Source: Allium sativum (taxonomy: Eukaryota; Streptophyta; Magnoliopsida; Asparagales; Amaryllidaceae). Taken from it: a stretch of 64,000 nucleotides of DNA. The DNA is taken from positions 461,284,310-461,348,309 of the forward strand of contig CM060912.1 in NCBI GenBank assembly GCA_030737875.1. Reading direction: 5' to 3'. Position numbers and translations under genes: made by a program. Shown piece after piece: positions 48,458-61,300 of the stretch. The notes under the pieces are model-generated. The model did not search any database and was not told the origin of the DNA. It was given only the letters and a program-made list of their open reading frames with translations. Each line of letters begins with the position of its first letter. The stretch's first letter is position 1.

Positions 48458-50045
48458 GCTATAACTACTAAGTAGAAATTTTTCTTTTTTCTTTTCTTCC
48501 TTTCTAATTTTCAAAGATAGTGTCGGATCCTAGTGCTCACATAATAACTGCTGTTATATGTTCAAAAGTTCTATCATTAGCGTGGTCAATACCTAACTAG
48601 GGTAGATAATGGTAGCAAAGTTCATTATTGCAAAAAGGTGAATAAGTTAGTTATAAAAAACAGTCGTCCTACGGAACATAATAGATGTCTGCTTCAGTGA
48701 ACGTTTAATTAAACATAGTCTGCAATGTTAATGTATATGTTGAAAATAAAGCCGGACAACATGAAATATGAAACTAAGATCCTAGATAAATACTAAAAAG
48801 CTATTGTTTACTAAGATATAAATTGTATTAAATATTGGAGAGTGCAGCAATATATGCAATATAGTATGAAAGAAACAGCTTGTTTTTGGACTGGTCTTTT
48901 AGAGGTGGAGCTAATAAGAAGCAAATGTTTTCAGGTAATTTCTAATTGAAAAGAAAGAGCAGCAATAGCCTGAAACAATATGTGAGGCACATGAATTGGT
49001 TCGAAATGAAGAACCAAACTAAGCTGATGATTTCCTGAGAGCAACTAACAGTAAGTTTGATATTCTTCTATGATTTACTAGAATTTTTAAAGACTTATCT
49101 ACAAATAAATTAAGCTACATGTCCCTAGCTATTATTAATTGTGCATATGTAGTAGGGAATTTAGTCCAAACGGACTAATGTAACTGTATCGTTTCCGTAT
49201 TTAAAACTGAAATTGGTTTAACGTTTGGGGTAAATTCGATCGGTAGTTTGAATAGTGGTAGATTACTGGGTCGGTGTTGATCAGAGAGGCATCTAAATCG
49301 TATGTATGTCCACCTATTTTTACTTCTAGATAGAGGTGAATTATTTCATGTTAGTACCATATATTATAAGATTGATACAATGCTTAATGATTTTTCCCCA
49401 CTTTTTATTAGTGATGTAAAATTTGTGAAGGAATAGTTCTATATTGCTAAATCAGCATAATGCGAAAGTAACTTGTATCCTATAGTAAGGAAAAAACCAG
49501 ATACGGACCACAACTTTACAGTGCATAAGTAATATAATTTAGTAGGGTAGCAAGTAAAATAATGCAGATTTTAAGATTATATCGATGGTCAAATGCATAA
49601 ATAATGCAGATTTCAAGTAAAATAATGCATTCATGTAATGACCGAGAAAAGAGTCAGTGCCAACCTCCTTTAAGTTAAAAAAAACAATTAAAATTATGCA
49701 AGTTAACGACCGAGAAAGCAATTGTTCATCCACATATATAGTTGAAAAAACAATTAGAAACAACTAAACTTAGAAACATATCTTAAGATTGCATAAATTA
49801 TGCACGTCATATATTCATGCACATATTGACTATGGTAAGTTAAAGAAAAAACAATTGCTTTCGCCTGTGCATACTGGCATTTACCGCTTATTAGGACAAT
49901 TGATTACTCAAGTACAAGTTGAATTAATTTGACTCTTCAGTCAGTTTTTGGGTTCAACCACTGAATTGCATTAATATCTCTAATTGGCTCTTAACAATCG
50001 GTGGTGGCCCGATTTATCTTTCTGCCCTTTTATCTACAAACATGG
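48458..50045. other. Interval between G and B, no confirmed gene
   Basis: It begins with the right TSD of G (GCTAT). It is AT-rich without transposon coding. One candidate exon-like block is at 48936-49050. The left TSD of B (TTTAC) follows at 50046-50050, and the sequence would continue at 61563. Confidence 0.4.
48936..49050 (+). other. Candidate decayed exon
   Basis: TGTTTTCAG precedes and CAGTAAGTTTG follows a 115-bp block, matching acceptor and donor consensus. One frame reads PETICEAHELVRNEEPN and ADDFLRATN but contains stops (TAG, TAA), so if it was coding it is decayed. Not recognised. Confidence 0.2.
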
Positions 50046-50330
50046 TTTACTGTAACACCTTGTATTTTCTGTGAACATCAAACAAACAAATTAAAGAATA
50101 CTTAATTTTTAAAATGAGAATTAAGGAAAATGGGTTATGCCATTGCGTTCGTCTCGAAATTATGCTTGAGATAGATCCGAGTTTGCGTAAATCGGACTCC
50201 GTATGAAGGAGTTATGACCTTCAGAATATTCAAGAATCTAAATAATAAAACCAGCCCGAAAATTCAAATTTAAGTTTCGAAATTCAAAAATCCCGAAGCA
50301 GACTGGGCGGGAAATTTCTCGCCCAGAGAC

Positions 50331-50430
50331 CAGGTCGACCTGGGGGTCGATGGGTACATAGGTCGACCAGGGGGTCGACCTGGGGGTCGATGAGTACATA
50401 GGTCGACCAAGGGGTCGACCTGGGGGTCGA
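50331..50430. repeat. 40-bp GTCGAC repeat in B 5' LTR, 2.5 units
   Basis: The unit GGTCGACCTGGGGGTCGATG plus RGTACATAGGTCGACCARGG occurs twice, followed by half a unit. The 3' LTR keeps only about one degenerate unit (58651-58702), although the two LTRs were identical when the element inserted. Confidence 0.85.
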
Positions 50431-50604
50431 TCTTCCCTCCTCGCCCAAATCCAAATCTAAGACGATTCTGACTCATCGTTGAGTCCTTTTTGACCTATTG
50501 CTGAGTCACTAGGGATTAGGTGGAAATTTTGGGTAACTCTATCTAGTCTGGACGGTTGTGATTGCTCCTAAAATGATCTAACGGCTCAAATAAGATCAAA
50601 CTTC

Positions 50605-50612
50605 TATAAAAG
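50605..50612 (+). promoter_or_regulatory. Putative TATA box of element B 5' LTR
   Basis: TATAAAAG is followed by CAACCCTAATCCTCAAACCC and a leader-like stretch. It is conserved at 58875-58882 in the 3' LTR and in A at 586. Confidence 0.55.
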
Positions 50613-51981
50613 CAACCCTAATCCTCAAACCCTAAATCACACAAATTCATTCCAAGGAGCCACCATGCTGTCCATGACTGTTTTAGCCTAGTCACCATTT
50701 CTTCTTCAATTAGAAAGCGAGTCAAAAGCTTCGAATCAAAAACTAACTTAGAGAATTGATAGCCTACTTCAAGGGATTGTTTTTCAAATTCAGAAAACAG
50801 ATCCCAGAAAAACAAGACTTTCTTTTCTTTGTAAGTCCTGTTATTATTTAGATGTGAGCGATTAAAAGTAATGAATTGTAATAAAATGATAACTAGCGTT
50901 ATTCCTAGTTGTAAGATAATGATGTTGTTGATTCATGCCTATTCTTATAACGATTCTATCGTATATGCTTATGAGATTATTGTGGTTATTATGTTGGTGT
51001 TAAACCAATCATGTATTATGTAAAGTTTGGTGATTTATTCATGTTATGTTACATGCAAGTTATTAGGCTATGTGGTTATTATGTTAATGTAAACCAATCA
51101 TGTAAAATTGGTGATTCATTCATGTTATGTTACATGCAAGTTGTTAGGCTATGTGGTTATTATGTTGATGTAAACCAATCATGAAAAATTGGTGATTCAT
51201 TCATGTTATTTTACATGCAAATTATTAGGCCAAGACATGTATTATGTTAAATCTACATTTAGATCTATGAAAATTGGATCCAAGATTAAACTTCATATTT
51301 ACATGCCTTGTTAAACTCGTGTAAAACCAAATGCTTAAGATTCATGTTTGTTGGATCCAAGACAAAAGTTCATATTTACATGCCTTGTTAAACCTGTGTA
51401 ATTCCATATGTTTAAGATCCATGATTATTGGATCCAAATTAAAAGTTCACGTTCACATGTCTAGTTGAACTTGTGTAATTCTATATGCTTAAGGTTTAAG
51501 TTCATTGGACCCAAAATAAAAGTTTACATTTACATGCATAGTTGGTTTTGGGTAATTTCATATGCTTAGACTCATGTTAATTGGATCCAAAAATGCAAGT
51601 TCATTATTTTATGCCACGACACATGTTTAGTTAGATCTTTATTATTTTATGTTGTGTGAATGGTACATGCTCACTTCTTTCCATTTTAGTGTATAAGTTA
51701 GGCTAAGTTACGAGCCAAACATTCTATGTGAATTTTGCGGATGTATGACTGGGGTAATGTTGCGAAACCTTAAAAGTTATTATTATTGGCTTAATTTGGT
51801 CCATAAACATATGAATGCTTTGTGGCATAAAAATGGTATAATTTATATACCATAAATTACGAATATGATTTAGAGGGAAAAATTGGGCATGACTTGAATG
51901 GCAATAATTGTGGATAATTTACATATAAATTTGAAAGATAAATATGTAAATCTAGAAAAGACGAATATGCCTAACCCGAGG

Positions 51982-52166
51982 TTAGATTGAGTTACGGTGT
52001 TAGACTGCCCAGAACCGCCCGGCACATCCAGCAACCGTAACAATATATATCTAATGTGAGAGGTTAGTGCATCAAGCCCAAAAGAATCCGAGGTTAGATT
52101 GAGTTGCAGTGTAAGACTGTTCGGAACCGACCGACACATCCAGCAACCGCAACAATACATATCTAA
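51982..52166 (+). other. Tandem pair of conserved stem-loops in B 5' LTR
   Basis: Unit 1 (51982-52054): TTAGAT pairs with ATCTAA and GTTACGGT (51991-51998) with ACCGTAAC (52034-52041). Unit 2 (52094-52166): TTAGAT with ATCTAA and GTTGCAGT with ACCGCAAC (one mismatch). The loop is GC-rich (ACTGCCCAGAACCGCCCGGC and variants). Counterparts are at 60253-60325 onward in the 3' LTR and at 1948-2142 in A. Confidence 0.68.
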
Positions 52167-53290
52167 TATGAGTGGTTGGTGCTTTAATGAATGAATTAAA
52201 GCTAAGACAAGAATGGTAGGGTTAAGTTAATTAAGGCAACACTTAACCAATGCAGCATGTTAACTAAACTGATGAGTGGGGTTAGGTTAATCTAAACACT
52301 TAACCATTTTAACATGTTGATTAGGAAACCCTAGTAATGGGGGCCCATTTCAGCAATAACCCACATAGATGTATCATGGTACCCTAAACTAGGCAGGGTG
52401 GGGCACGATTACTGGGTTGATTATAAGCGGTCAAAACAACGACGGGTGGTGCGTCAGTGTAGGTTCCGACGGAGTGCGGTCGTGCACGTACTCCGGAGTG
52501 GAAAAAGCAGGCACTGGGCATCAGTAGTTATACTCTGTGCGTCTTGAATTATGTCAGGTCGCCAGCATAGGATTTGATACACCCAATGGTGGAACCAGCA
52601 CAGGTATCTACAATCATGCGAGACCGAATGACACAAGTGGTAAACGTATACGAGTAGGAACCGATCGATAAAAAGGGGATCATTTAACTTGAACTCATGG
52701 TGCTATTTGAAACACTTGTAAGGGGGTGCCGAGAATTAAAATGGGTGCGATAGCAAATTCAGCCTTATTATCTTATTTCTAGGGTGTTGTCCTATATTCA
52801 GTTTATTCATGTCATAAACCGTTTCTTCTTTACATGCTAAATAGTTACTGGACTTACCAGACTCATGTCTGACCCATTTTCTTTCGTCTTCTTTTCTTTT
52901 GTTTCCCCTCCCAGGTTCGCAGGGAGGGAATACTTCAGCTTAGATCGGATCATTTCCAGCTTGAAGAAAGTAGATATATTGCTTGGAATCTTTTTCCTTG
53001 GGCTATGGCTTTGGATACTCTCTTATTGGCGATTTATTCTACCTTACTGTTGTTTTAATGCTTCTTTATGTTTTAATTCAAGACAGAGTTTTTGTTGTAA
53101 TAATGTGGAAGCTGGTTTGAGACTGTTGTTGTAATGTTTTATCTGAACCACGTACTTGTGAAATAAATTTAGTTTTTCTGCTGTTTATATGTCTGTCTTG
53201 TAAATTATCTGTATCTTTTACCTATAATGCTCCACCAAAGTTAAGGCATTCCCTTTGTGGGTGACCTTAACAGAGGTGGGGTGTTTCACT

Positions 53291-53302
53291 TGGTATCAAA
53301 GC
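53291..53302 (+). other. Primer-binding site of element B
   Basis: TGGTATCAAAGC follows the 5' LTR end by two bases and matches the initiator-Met tRNA site with one change, as in E. Confidence 0.9.
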
Positions 53303-53468
53303 TGATGGTTGCCAGATCAGATAAAATTTTTCGAAACTAATTTTCAAAAAGAAGTTTAAAGAAGCGTTTTCAAGAAAAAGTGTTGTTTTAAAAGAGTATA
53401 ATTTCCCCCAAAGCCATATGCACTATCTTCCTATCCTTTGTTTTGAATCTTTTCTTTTTCGTTTCAGC

Positions 53469-54480
53469 ATGTCTGGAGATCTTAACCTTCCAGAGGGTGC
53501 ACCAGTACCTGGCTGGTTCAGAAGGTACCTAGAGGCTAAGGCTAATGATGCAGGCCCAGCAGACGTTACTCCTTCCCCAGTTACAGATGTTCCTCCTCCT
53601 CCTCGTGCAAATGTTTTCTCCAAGATATATAGGGATTTTTGAGCCATGGGTGGAAAGAACTTTAATGAAACTGAGTCATTTGTAGAAGCAAGAAATTAGC
53701 TCAAAGAAACCGAGGAACTGTTTGTTATCTTCGAAGTGGACGATAGGCAGAAGATACAGTTGGCCGTGTGGTTGCTTAAAGACAAAGCCTCTTATTGGTG
53801 GGATGTTACTAATGCTGAGAGACCAGTTGAAACTTGGGAGGATTTCAGAATGAGGTTTGAAATGAAATTCCTCTCACAAGCTGAACGTAGCCTACAGATG
53901 GAAAAATTCTTAGCTCTCAAACAGGGAAGTATTTCAGTCAAGGAATACGTCAACCAATTCAATCAGCTGGCTAGATTTGGACTGGAGTTAGTGAACACTC
54001 CCCATAAGAAGGCTCTCCGTTTTGTTAAAGGGTTGAATGAGCCACTACACAGCCTAGCTATGTCCCATATACCTATGGGTGCAACTTGTGAGAGACTGGT
54101 GGACATGGCACTGCTAAAGGAAGAAGACAAGGATGGCAAGAAAGAGGCAAAGGTGGAAGTGCCTCAAAATAAGAAAGCGGAGGGATCCTAGAATAAGAAG
54201 ACAGACTCAAAGAAGGGCGGGAAGAACAACAAACCCCGCGAAAAGAGGAAGTGTAATTTTTGCGGCATTCTTGGACATCTGATTAAGGACTGCAGGAAGA
54301 AAAAGAGGAAGATGGGTGGTTGTTTTCACCGCGGCTAGACAGGACACATGGCTAAGGACTGCCCAAGAAAGCAAGGGCAATGGCAAAGGACTGGACCTAC
54401 TTCTGGAGGGCAGGTTCACGCTCTCATGGCACCTCCGCAAGAATGAGGTAGAAATATTTCTGTCGAGGTTTAGTTTATCT
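53469..54480 (+). pseudogene. gag: Element B gag with two zinc knuckles (nonsense-mutated)
   Basis: The ATG at 53469 (CAGC-ATG-TCTGG) starts Gag. A Pro-rich N-terminus is followed by a stop at 53640-53642, another stop near 53698, then the capsid core (KDKASYWWDVTNAERPVETW, then KEYVNQFNQLARFG) open from 53736 to a stop at 54189. In the same frame the first zinc knuckle CNFCGILGHLIKDC is intact. In the second a Cys codon has become CGC and a Gln codon TAG (CFHRG-stop-TGHMAKDC). Stops that arise from CAG/CAA-like codons fit cytosine deamination. Gag would form the particle. Confidence 0.85.
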
Positions 54481-54830
54481 TTTTTATCATCCTGTTCGAA
54501 CACTCTTTGATTTTGGCGCATCGCACTCTTTTATATCCACTTCTTCAGTTGAATCTCTACACTTAGACACCAGTATAGTAGAGGATCCCTTAGTTGTTTC
54601 AAATCCAATTGGGGGCTCGGCCTATTTTTATATGATTTGTTTGGATTTGGAAATTTCTATACTAAGCATTGAGTTTATGTGTAATGCCTATGTTTTGGGC
54701 TTCGCGGGCTATGGGTTTATTATAGGCATGGATTGGTTATACAGTAATGGTGCCATCCTCGATTGTGAAAAGAGAGTGGTTAGACTTATGACTCGCCTCG
54801 GTAACACTCTCGAAATCTCTTGTAATCCCA
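54481..54830 (+). pseudogene. Element B protease domain (frame changed, active site DFG)
   Basis: The retropepsin block [16 protein letters not shown] lies in a different frame from Gag, so a shift lies at about 54440-54490. The catalytic triplet is D-F-G instead of D-(S/T)-[10 protein letters not shown] downstream is intact. No start codon is needed since it belongs to the polyprotein. Confidence 0.75.
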
Positions 54831-56140
54831 TACACTCTGTTAGGCTTAGCTACCTAGAATCTCTTGATGCGTCTGTTGAAAACTTGCAGTCTGTTAGAGT
54901 AGTCCATGAATACTCGGATGTATTCGAAGAGGTGAAGGTCTTACATCTGAAGCGGGGGATTGATTTCTGCATATACCTTGTTGATAATGCAAAACCCATA
55001 GCTCTACCCGTTAGACACATGGCTCCAAGGGAGAGAAAAGAGCTTAGCAAGCAAGTTAAAGAGCTGCTCGAAAAGGGGTTTATAAGGCGGAGTATTTCTG
55101 AATGGGGTGCTCCAGTAGTATTCGCAATCAAAGCGAATGGTTTACTTCGCCTATGCGTTGATTATAGGGAGCTAAACAAGCTAACCAAGAAAAATAGGTA
55201 CCCACTTCCAAGAATAGACGACTTGTTTGATTAGCTTGTAGGTGCGTCGGTTTTCTCCCAACTAGATCTGGCTACCGGGTTTCATCAGCTAAGAGTGGCT
55301 GAAGACAGCATCGGTAAGACCGCGTTCAGAACCCCGGATGGTTTCTTCGAATGGCTTGTCATGCCATTTGGCTTGACAAATGCACCCGCTTACTTCATTG
55401 ACTTGATGAGCAGGGTGTTCAGGGAGTTCCTTAATAAGTTTGTGGTGGTGTTCGTAGACTACATTTTGATTTTCTCGAAGAATGAAGATGAGCATGCTTT
55501 GCATTTAAGGGAAGTCATGGATACTCTTCTTGCGCATCAGCTGAAAGCCAAATTCTCTAAATGCCATTTCTGGAGAGAAGAAGTGAGGTTTCTTAGACAT
55601 GTGGTGTACAAAGAGGGGATAGCGGTGGACCCCGCAAAAGTAGTTGCGGTGCAAGATTGGAAGGTTCTGCGGAATGCAACCGAAGTCCGAAGCTTTCTCG
55701 GGCTAGCGGGTTTTTACCGAAAGTTCATTAAAGGCTTTGTGAAAATCTCAGCCCCACTCACAAGACTGACAAAGAAGAACCTAACTTTCGCTTGGGATTT
55801 GGATTGCGATATTGCTTTCCAACGTTTGAAAAGGGCTCTAACAACAGCCCCGGTCCTGACATTGCCTGATGGGAGCAAAATGTTTACCATATACACAGAC
55901 GCATGCGGTACAGGATTAGGCGTTGTCTTGATGCAAGAAGGCAAGGTAGTTTGTTATGGGGGAAGGCAATTGAAGGTACATGAGAAAAACTACCCGACTC
56001 ATAATTTGGAGCTAGCTGCCATTGTTTACGCTCTTAAGTCATGGTGTTACTATCTACTAGGAGAAAGGTTTGAATTGTTTACTGACCATAAATCGTTAAA
56101 GTACCTTTTCTCACAGAAAGATCTCAATTTAAGACAATAA
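54831..56140 (+). pseudogene. Element B RT and RNase H (catalytic Asp lost)
   Basis: RT shows [33 protein letters not shown] and [13 protein letters not shown], but the catalytic FVDD is FVDY at about 55450-55465 ([10 protein letters not shown]): the second Asp codon GAT has become TAC. A TAG at 55232-55234 interrupts the palm. RNase H has TDACGTGLG and the [12 protein letters not shown] block; the frame stops at 56138-56140 (TAA in place of an expected CAA-type codon). All pieces are in one frame. With the Asp gone, polymerase activity is not expected. Confidence 0.88.
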
Positions 56141-57796
56141 AGGTGGATGGAATTCCTGGCCTCATATGATTTTGAGATTTCCTATACCCCTAGCAAGGGC
56201 AATGTAGTAGCAGACGCTTTGAGTAGAAAGAAGCTGACCTTAAGTCCTCTCTTTGTAGAAAGGCAAAGCTTGGAGTACATAGAAAACTTTAACTTTAGGC
56301 CCTCCTCTGAAATTGTACCTGGTCTTTTAGCATCGCTAGAGGTGCGTCCTACTCTTTTGGACTCAATAGGAACCGCGCAACGAGAAAACCCTCAGCTAGT
56401 TGGTACGATGGATAAGCTAATTAGGGGTGAGACTTCTAGTCACCTTAATAGATATTCTATCGATGATAAGAGTTGGTTGAGAAGGGATGGAAGGCTATGC
56501 ATCCCACGAGCGAGGGATTTGGTGAATACGGTTCTCGAAGAAGCACAACATTCTAAGCTGACCATACACCCAGGCGGAGACAAAATGTATAAAGACATAA
56601 AAAGGGTTTTCTTTTGGAATGGCATGAAAAGGGGTGTATCTGAGTTCATCGCTAAGTCCTTGATACGCCAGCAAGTCAAAGCGGAGCAGAAGAAGCCTGG
56701 TGGTTTGTTCCATCCTCTAGAAGTCCCACAGTGGAAATGGGATAGCATTTCGATGGACTTTGTGGATGGGTTGCCTAGGTCAAGAAGGGGCAATACCAGT
56801 ATTTGGGTAATAGTGGACAGGCTCACTAAAAGCGCTCAATTTATACCTGTTAAGAGTAGAAGGACTGCCTCGTCCCTAGCATCCATTTATCTTAAAGAGA
56901 TAGTTCGACTCCATGTGATACCCTCCAGCATAGTGAGTGATCGAGATCCTATCTTTACGAGCGAGTTTTGGAAGAGTTTGCAGGAGGCTGTAGGCACACA
57001 ATTATGCTTAAGCATGGCCTATCACCCCCAAACTGATGGTCAAACGGAAAGGGTGAACAAAGTATTGGAAGACCTCTTGAGATTGTGCATTCTCGATTTT
57101 GGAGGAACATGGGAAGATCATCTTCCTTTGGTGCAATTCCCTTACAACAATAGCTACCAAGCCACCATAGGCATGGCACCCTTCGAAGCTTTATATGGAA
57201 GACCTCGTCGATCACTAACTTCTTGGTGGGAGTCCACAGACAAGCTCGTGCTTGGGCCAGATATGATTAGAGAAACCTCAGAAAAGGTGGACTTGATAAG
57301 AAAACGGATGAAGGCTGCACAAGATAGAGAGAAGTACTACATATACAAAAGAAGGACCGACCTTGAGTTTGAGGTTGGAGATAAGGTGTTCCTTAAAGTA
57401 TCTCCTTTGAAGAATGTCATTCGCTTTAGGTCCGTAGGAAAGCTAGCAGCAAGATTTTTAGGACCATTTCCTATCGTTGAAAGGGTTGGGATGATGGCTT
57501 ACAGAGTAGAGATACCCGAAAGACTGGCTGGAGTTCATAATTTTTTTCATGTTTCTCAACTAAGAAAGTGCTTACATGAGTCTACAGAAGTTGTGGAGCC
57601 AAGTATACTAGAGGAAGTAGAAGTGGAACGAGAAGCGACTGTAAGAAGAGTTCCAACTCGTATCTTGGGCACGAAAGTCAAAAAGCTACGCAACCGAGAA
57701 GTTAAGCTTGTTAAAGTTTAATGGGGTGACGCTGAGGAAGACGCGACCTGGGAAACCGCGAGGAAAATACGCGCAGCCTACCCTTTTCTTTTTTAG
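56141..57796 (+). pseudogene. Element B integrase and chromodomain-like tail
   Basis: It is open for 524 codons in the RT frame. The linker VADALSR leads to integrase: His pair in QHSKLTIHPGG kept, but the Cys pair of the HHCC finger is lost (KSLIRQQ where the family has CxxC). The D,D,E triad is kept: SMDFVDGLP, VSDRDPIF, QTERVN. The GPF block (AARFLGPFPIVERVG) and tail follow. A TAA at 57719-57721 sits in the chromodomain-like segment before WGDAEEDATWE; the old end is the TAG at 57794-57796 after AAYPFLF. Apart from the finger and this stop it is the best-preserved integrase here. Confidence 0.9.
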
Positions 57797-58362
57797 GGTA
57801 CCTCCTTGATCTCTTTTTCCTTAAGTTTATTCATGCTTATATCTATGTTTTAAGTATATCTTCTTGGCCCTATTCTTTATCCTTAGGTAGAAACTGATGG
57901 ATGTAAACATGTATTTGAAACATGTTATGATTGATGGTTGCAAGTGGTTGCTTGTGGATGCATATACACACACATTAGGTACTAGATCGGCTCAGTCACT
58001 TTCATATTGCATATGCATATATGTATTTGTATATGGATTGGAACTTGATTTGTTATCATATGGACGTTGCATTTGTATGAATGATTGAGCACTCATGTAG
58101 AAAGTATGATTAGGAACAAAATTGCATGCATAATGGACTTATGGCACTGACATAATTCGCACTAAGGAGGTCAACTGAATTAGTTGACTGCCTGATTTTG
58201 CATTAGATAAGGACATGTAAACACACAATGCATATGATCATTAAAGCATTAGAAGTCTTTTAAGGACAATGGACGCCTTTGTTTGATGTTTGAGTAGATG
58301 GACGATTGGATGGTAGGATATACATTCTTCTTGACTTGAAGATTTCGGGGACGAAATCATTT

Positions 58363-58375
58363 AAGGAGGGGAGAA
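58363..58375 (+). other. Polypurine tract of element B
   Basis: AAGGAGGGGAGAA precedes the 3' LTR start TGCAACACCCCG, after the TTTCGGGGACGAAATCATTT signature. Confidence 0.9.
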
Positions 58376-61300
58376 TGCAACACCCCGTATTTTTTTCTGT
58401 GAACATCAAACTGACAAATTAAAGAATACTTAATTTTTAAAATGAGAATTAAGGGAAACGGATTACGCCATTGCGTTCGTCTCGAAATTCTGCTTGAGAT
58501 AGAGTCCGAGTTTGCGTAAATCGGACTACGTACGAAGGAGTTATGACCTTTAGAAGATTCAAGAATATGAATAATAGAACCAGCCCGAAAATTCAAATTT
58601 AAGTTTCGAAATTCAAAAACAGGCTGGGCAGGAAATTTCCCGCCCAGAGACCAGGTCAACTAGGGGGTCGACATGGGTACATAGGTCGAACAGAGGGTCG
58701 ACCTACCCCCTCGCCCAGATCCAAATCTGAGTCGATTCTAACTCATTGCTGAGTCCTTTTTGACCTATTGCTAAGTCACAAGGGCTTAGATGGCGATTCT
58801 AGATAACTCTATTTAGTCTGGACGGTTGTGATTGCTCCTAAAATGATCTAATGACTCACATAAGATCAAACTTCTATAAAAGCAACCCTAATCCTCAAAC
58901 CCTAAATCACACAAATTCATTCCAAGGAGCCACCATGTTGTCCATGACTATTCCAGCCTAGCCACCATTTCTTCTTCAAATAGAAAGCGAGTCAAAAGCA
59001 TCGAATCAAAAACTAACTCAGAGAATTGATAGTCTTCTTCAAGGGATTTCTTTTCAAATTCAGAAAATAGATCCCAGAAAAACAAGACTTTCTTTTCTTT
59101 GTAAGTCCTGTTATTATTTAGATGTGAATGATTAAAAGTTATGATTTGTAATAAAATGAAAACTAGCATTATTCCTAGTTGTAAGATAATGATGATGCTG
59201 ATTCCTGCCTATTCTTGTAACGATTCTATCGTATATGCTTATGAGATTATTGTGGTTATTATGTTGGTGCTAAACCAAACATGTATTATGCAAAGTTTGG
59301 TGATTTATTCATGTTATGTTACATGCAAGTTGTTAGGCTATGTGGTTATTATGTTAATGTAAACCAATCATGTAAAATTGGTGATTCATTCATGTTATGT
59401 TACATGCAAATTGTTAGGCTATGTGGTTATTATGTTGATGTAAACCAATCATGAAAAATTGGTAATTCATTCATGTTATTTTACATGCAGGTTTTTAGGC
59501 CAAGACATGTATTATGTTAAATCTACATTTAGATCTATGAAAATTGGATCCAAGATTAAAGTTCTTATTTACTTGCCTTGTTAAACTCGTGTAAAACCAT
59601 ATTCTTAAGATTCATGTTTGTTGGATCCAAGACAAAAGTTCATATTTACATGCCTTGTTAAACCTGTGTAATTCCATATGTTTAAGATTCATGATTATTG
59701 GATCCAAATTAAAAGTTCACGTTCACATGTCTAGTTGAACTTGTGTAATTCTATATGCTTAAGGTTTATGTTCATTGGACCCAAAATAAAAGTTTACATT
59801 TACATGCCTTGTTGGTTTTGGGTAATTTCATATGCTTAGACTCATGTTAATTGGATCCAAAAATGCAAGTTCACTATTTTATGCCACGACACATATTTAG
59901 TTAGATCCTTATTATTTTATGTTGTGTGAATGGTACATGTTCCCTTCTTTCCCTTTTTGTATATAAGTTAGGCTAAGTTACAAGCCTAACATTCTATGTG
60001 AATTTTGCGAACGTATGATAGGGGTAGCGTTGGGAAAACCTTAAAAGTTATTATTATTGGCTTAATTTGGTCCATAAATATATGAATGATTTGTGGCATA
60101 AACATGGTATAATTTATATACCATAAATTATGAATATGATTTAGAGGGAAAAATTGGGCATGACTTGGATGGCAATAATTGTGGATAATTTACATATAAA
60201 TTTGAAAGATAAATATGTAAATTTAGAAAAGACGAATATGCCTAACCCGAGGTTGGATTGAGTTACGGTGTAAGACTGCCCGGAACCGCCCGGCACAACC
60301 AGCAACTATAACAATATATATCTAATGTGAGAGGTTAGTGCATCAAGCCCAAAAGAACCCGAGGTTATATTGAGGTCCGGCGTAAGACTGCGCGGAACCG
60401 ACCGGCACATCCAGCAACCACAACAATACATACCTAATGTGAGTGGCTGGTGCTTTAATGAATGAATTAAAGCTAAGACAAGAATGGTAGGGTTAAGTTA
60501 ATTAAGGCAACACTTAACCAATGCAACATGTTAACTAAACTGATGGGTGGGATTAGGTTAATCTAAACACTTAACCATTTTAATATGTTGATTAGGAAAC
60601 CCTAGTAATGGGGACCCATTTCGGCAGTAACCCACATAGATGTATCATGGTACCCTGAACTAGGCAGGGTGGGGCACGATTACTGGGCTGATTATAAGCG
60701 GTCAAAACAACGACGGGTGGTGCAATAGTGTAGGTTCCGACGGAGTGTGGTCGTGCACGTACTCCGGAGTGGAAAAAGCAGGCACTGGGCATCAGTAGTT
60801 ATACTCTGTGCATCTTGAATTGTGTCGGGTCGCCACCATAGGATTTGATACACCCTATGGTGGGACCAGCATAGGTATCTATAATCCTGCGGGGACGAAT
60901 GACACAAGTGGTAAACGTATACGAGTAGGAACCGATCGATAAAAAGGGGATCATTTAACTTGAACTCATGGTGCTAGTTGAAACACTTGTAAGGGGTTGC
61001 AGAGAAGTAAAATGGGTGCGATAGCATATTCAGCCTTATTATCTTATTTCTAGGCTATTGTCCTAGATTCAGTTTATTCTTGTCATAACCCTTTTCTTTT
61101 TTATATTCTAAATAGTCACTGGACTTACCAGACTCATGTTTGACCCATTTTCTTTCGTCTTCTTTTCTTTCATACCCCCCCTGGTCCGCAGGGAGGGAAT
61201 ACTTCAGCTTAGATCGGATTATTTCCAGCTTGAAGAAAGTAGATGTATTGCTTGGAATCTTTTTCCTTGGGCTATGGCTTTGGATACTCTCTTATTGGGG

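Larger units (their letters stand above)
50051..53288 (+). repeat. 5' LTR of element B
   Basis: It begins TGTAACACCTTG and ends GGTGGGGTGTTTCA. It holds a 40-bp GTCGAC array (50331-50430), TATA box (50605), paired stem-loops (51982-52166) and two GGTTAAGT hairpin units (52218-52305). Confidence 0.95.

Noticed and set aside
53423..53647. Minus-strand frame opposite the start of B gag
   Set aside because: It is a shadow of the plus-strand Gag N-terminus with no independent support.
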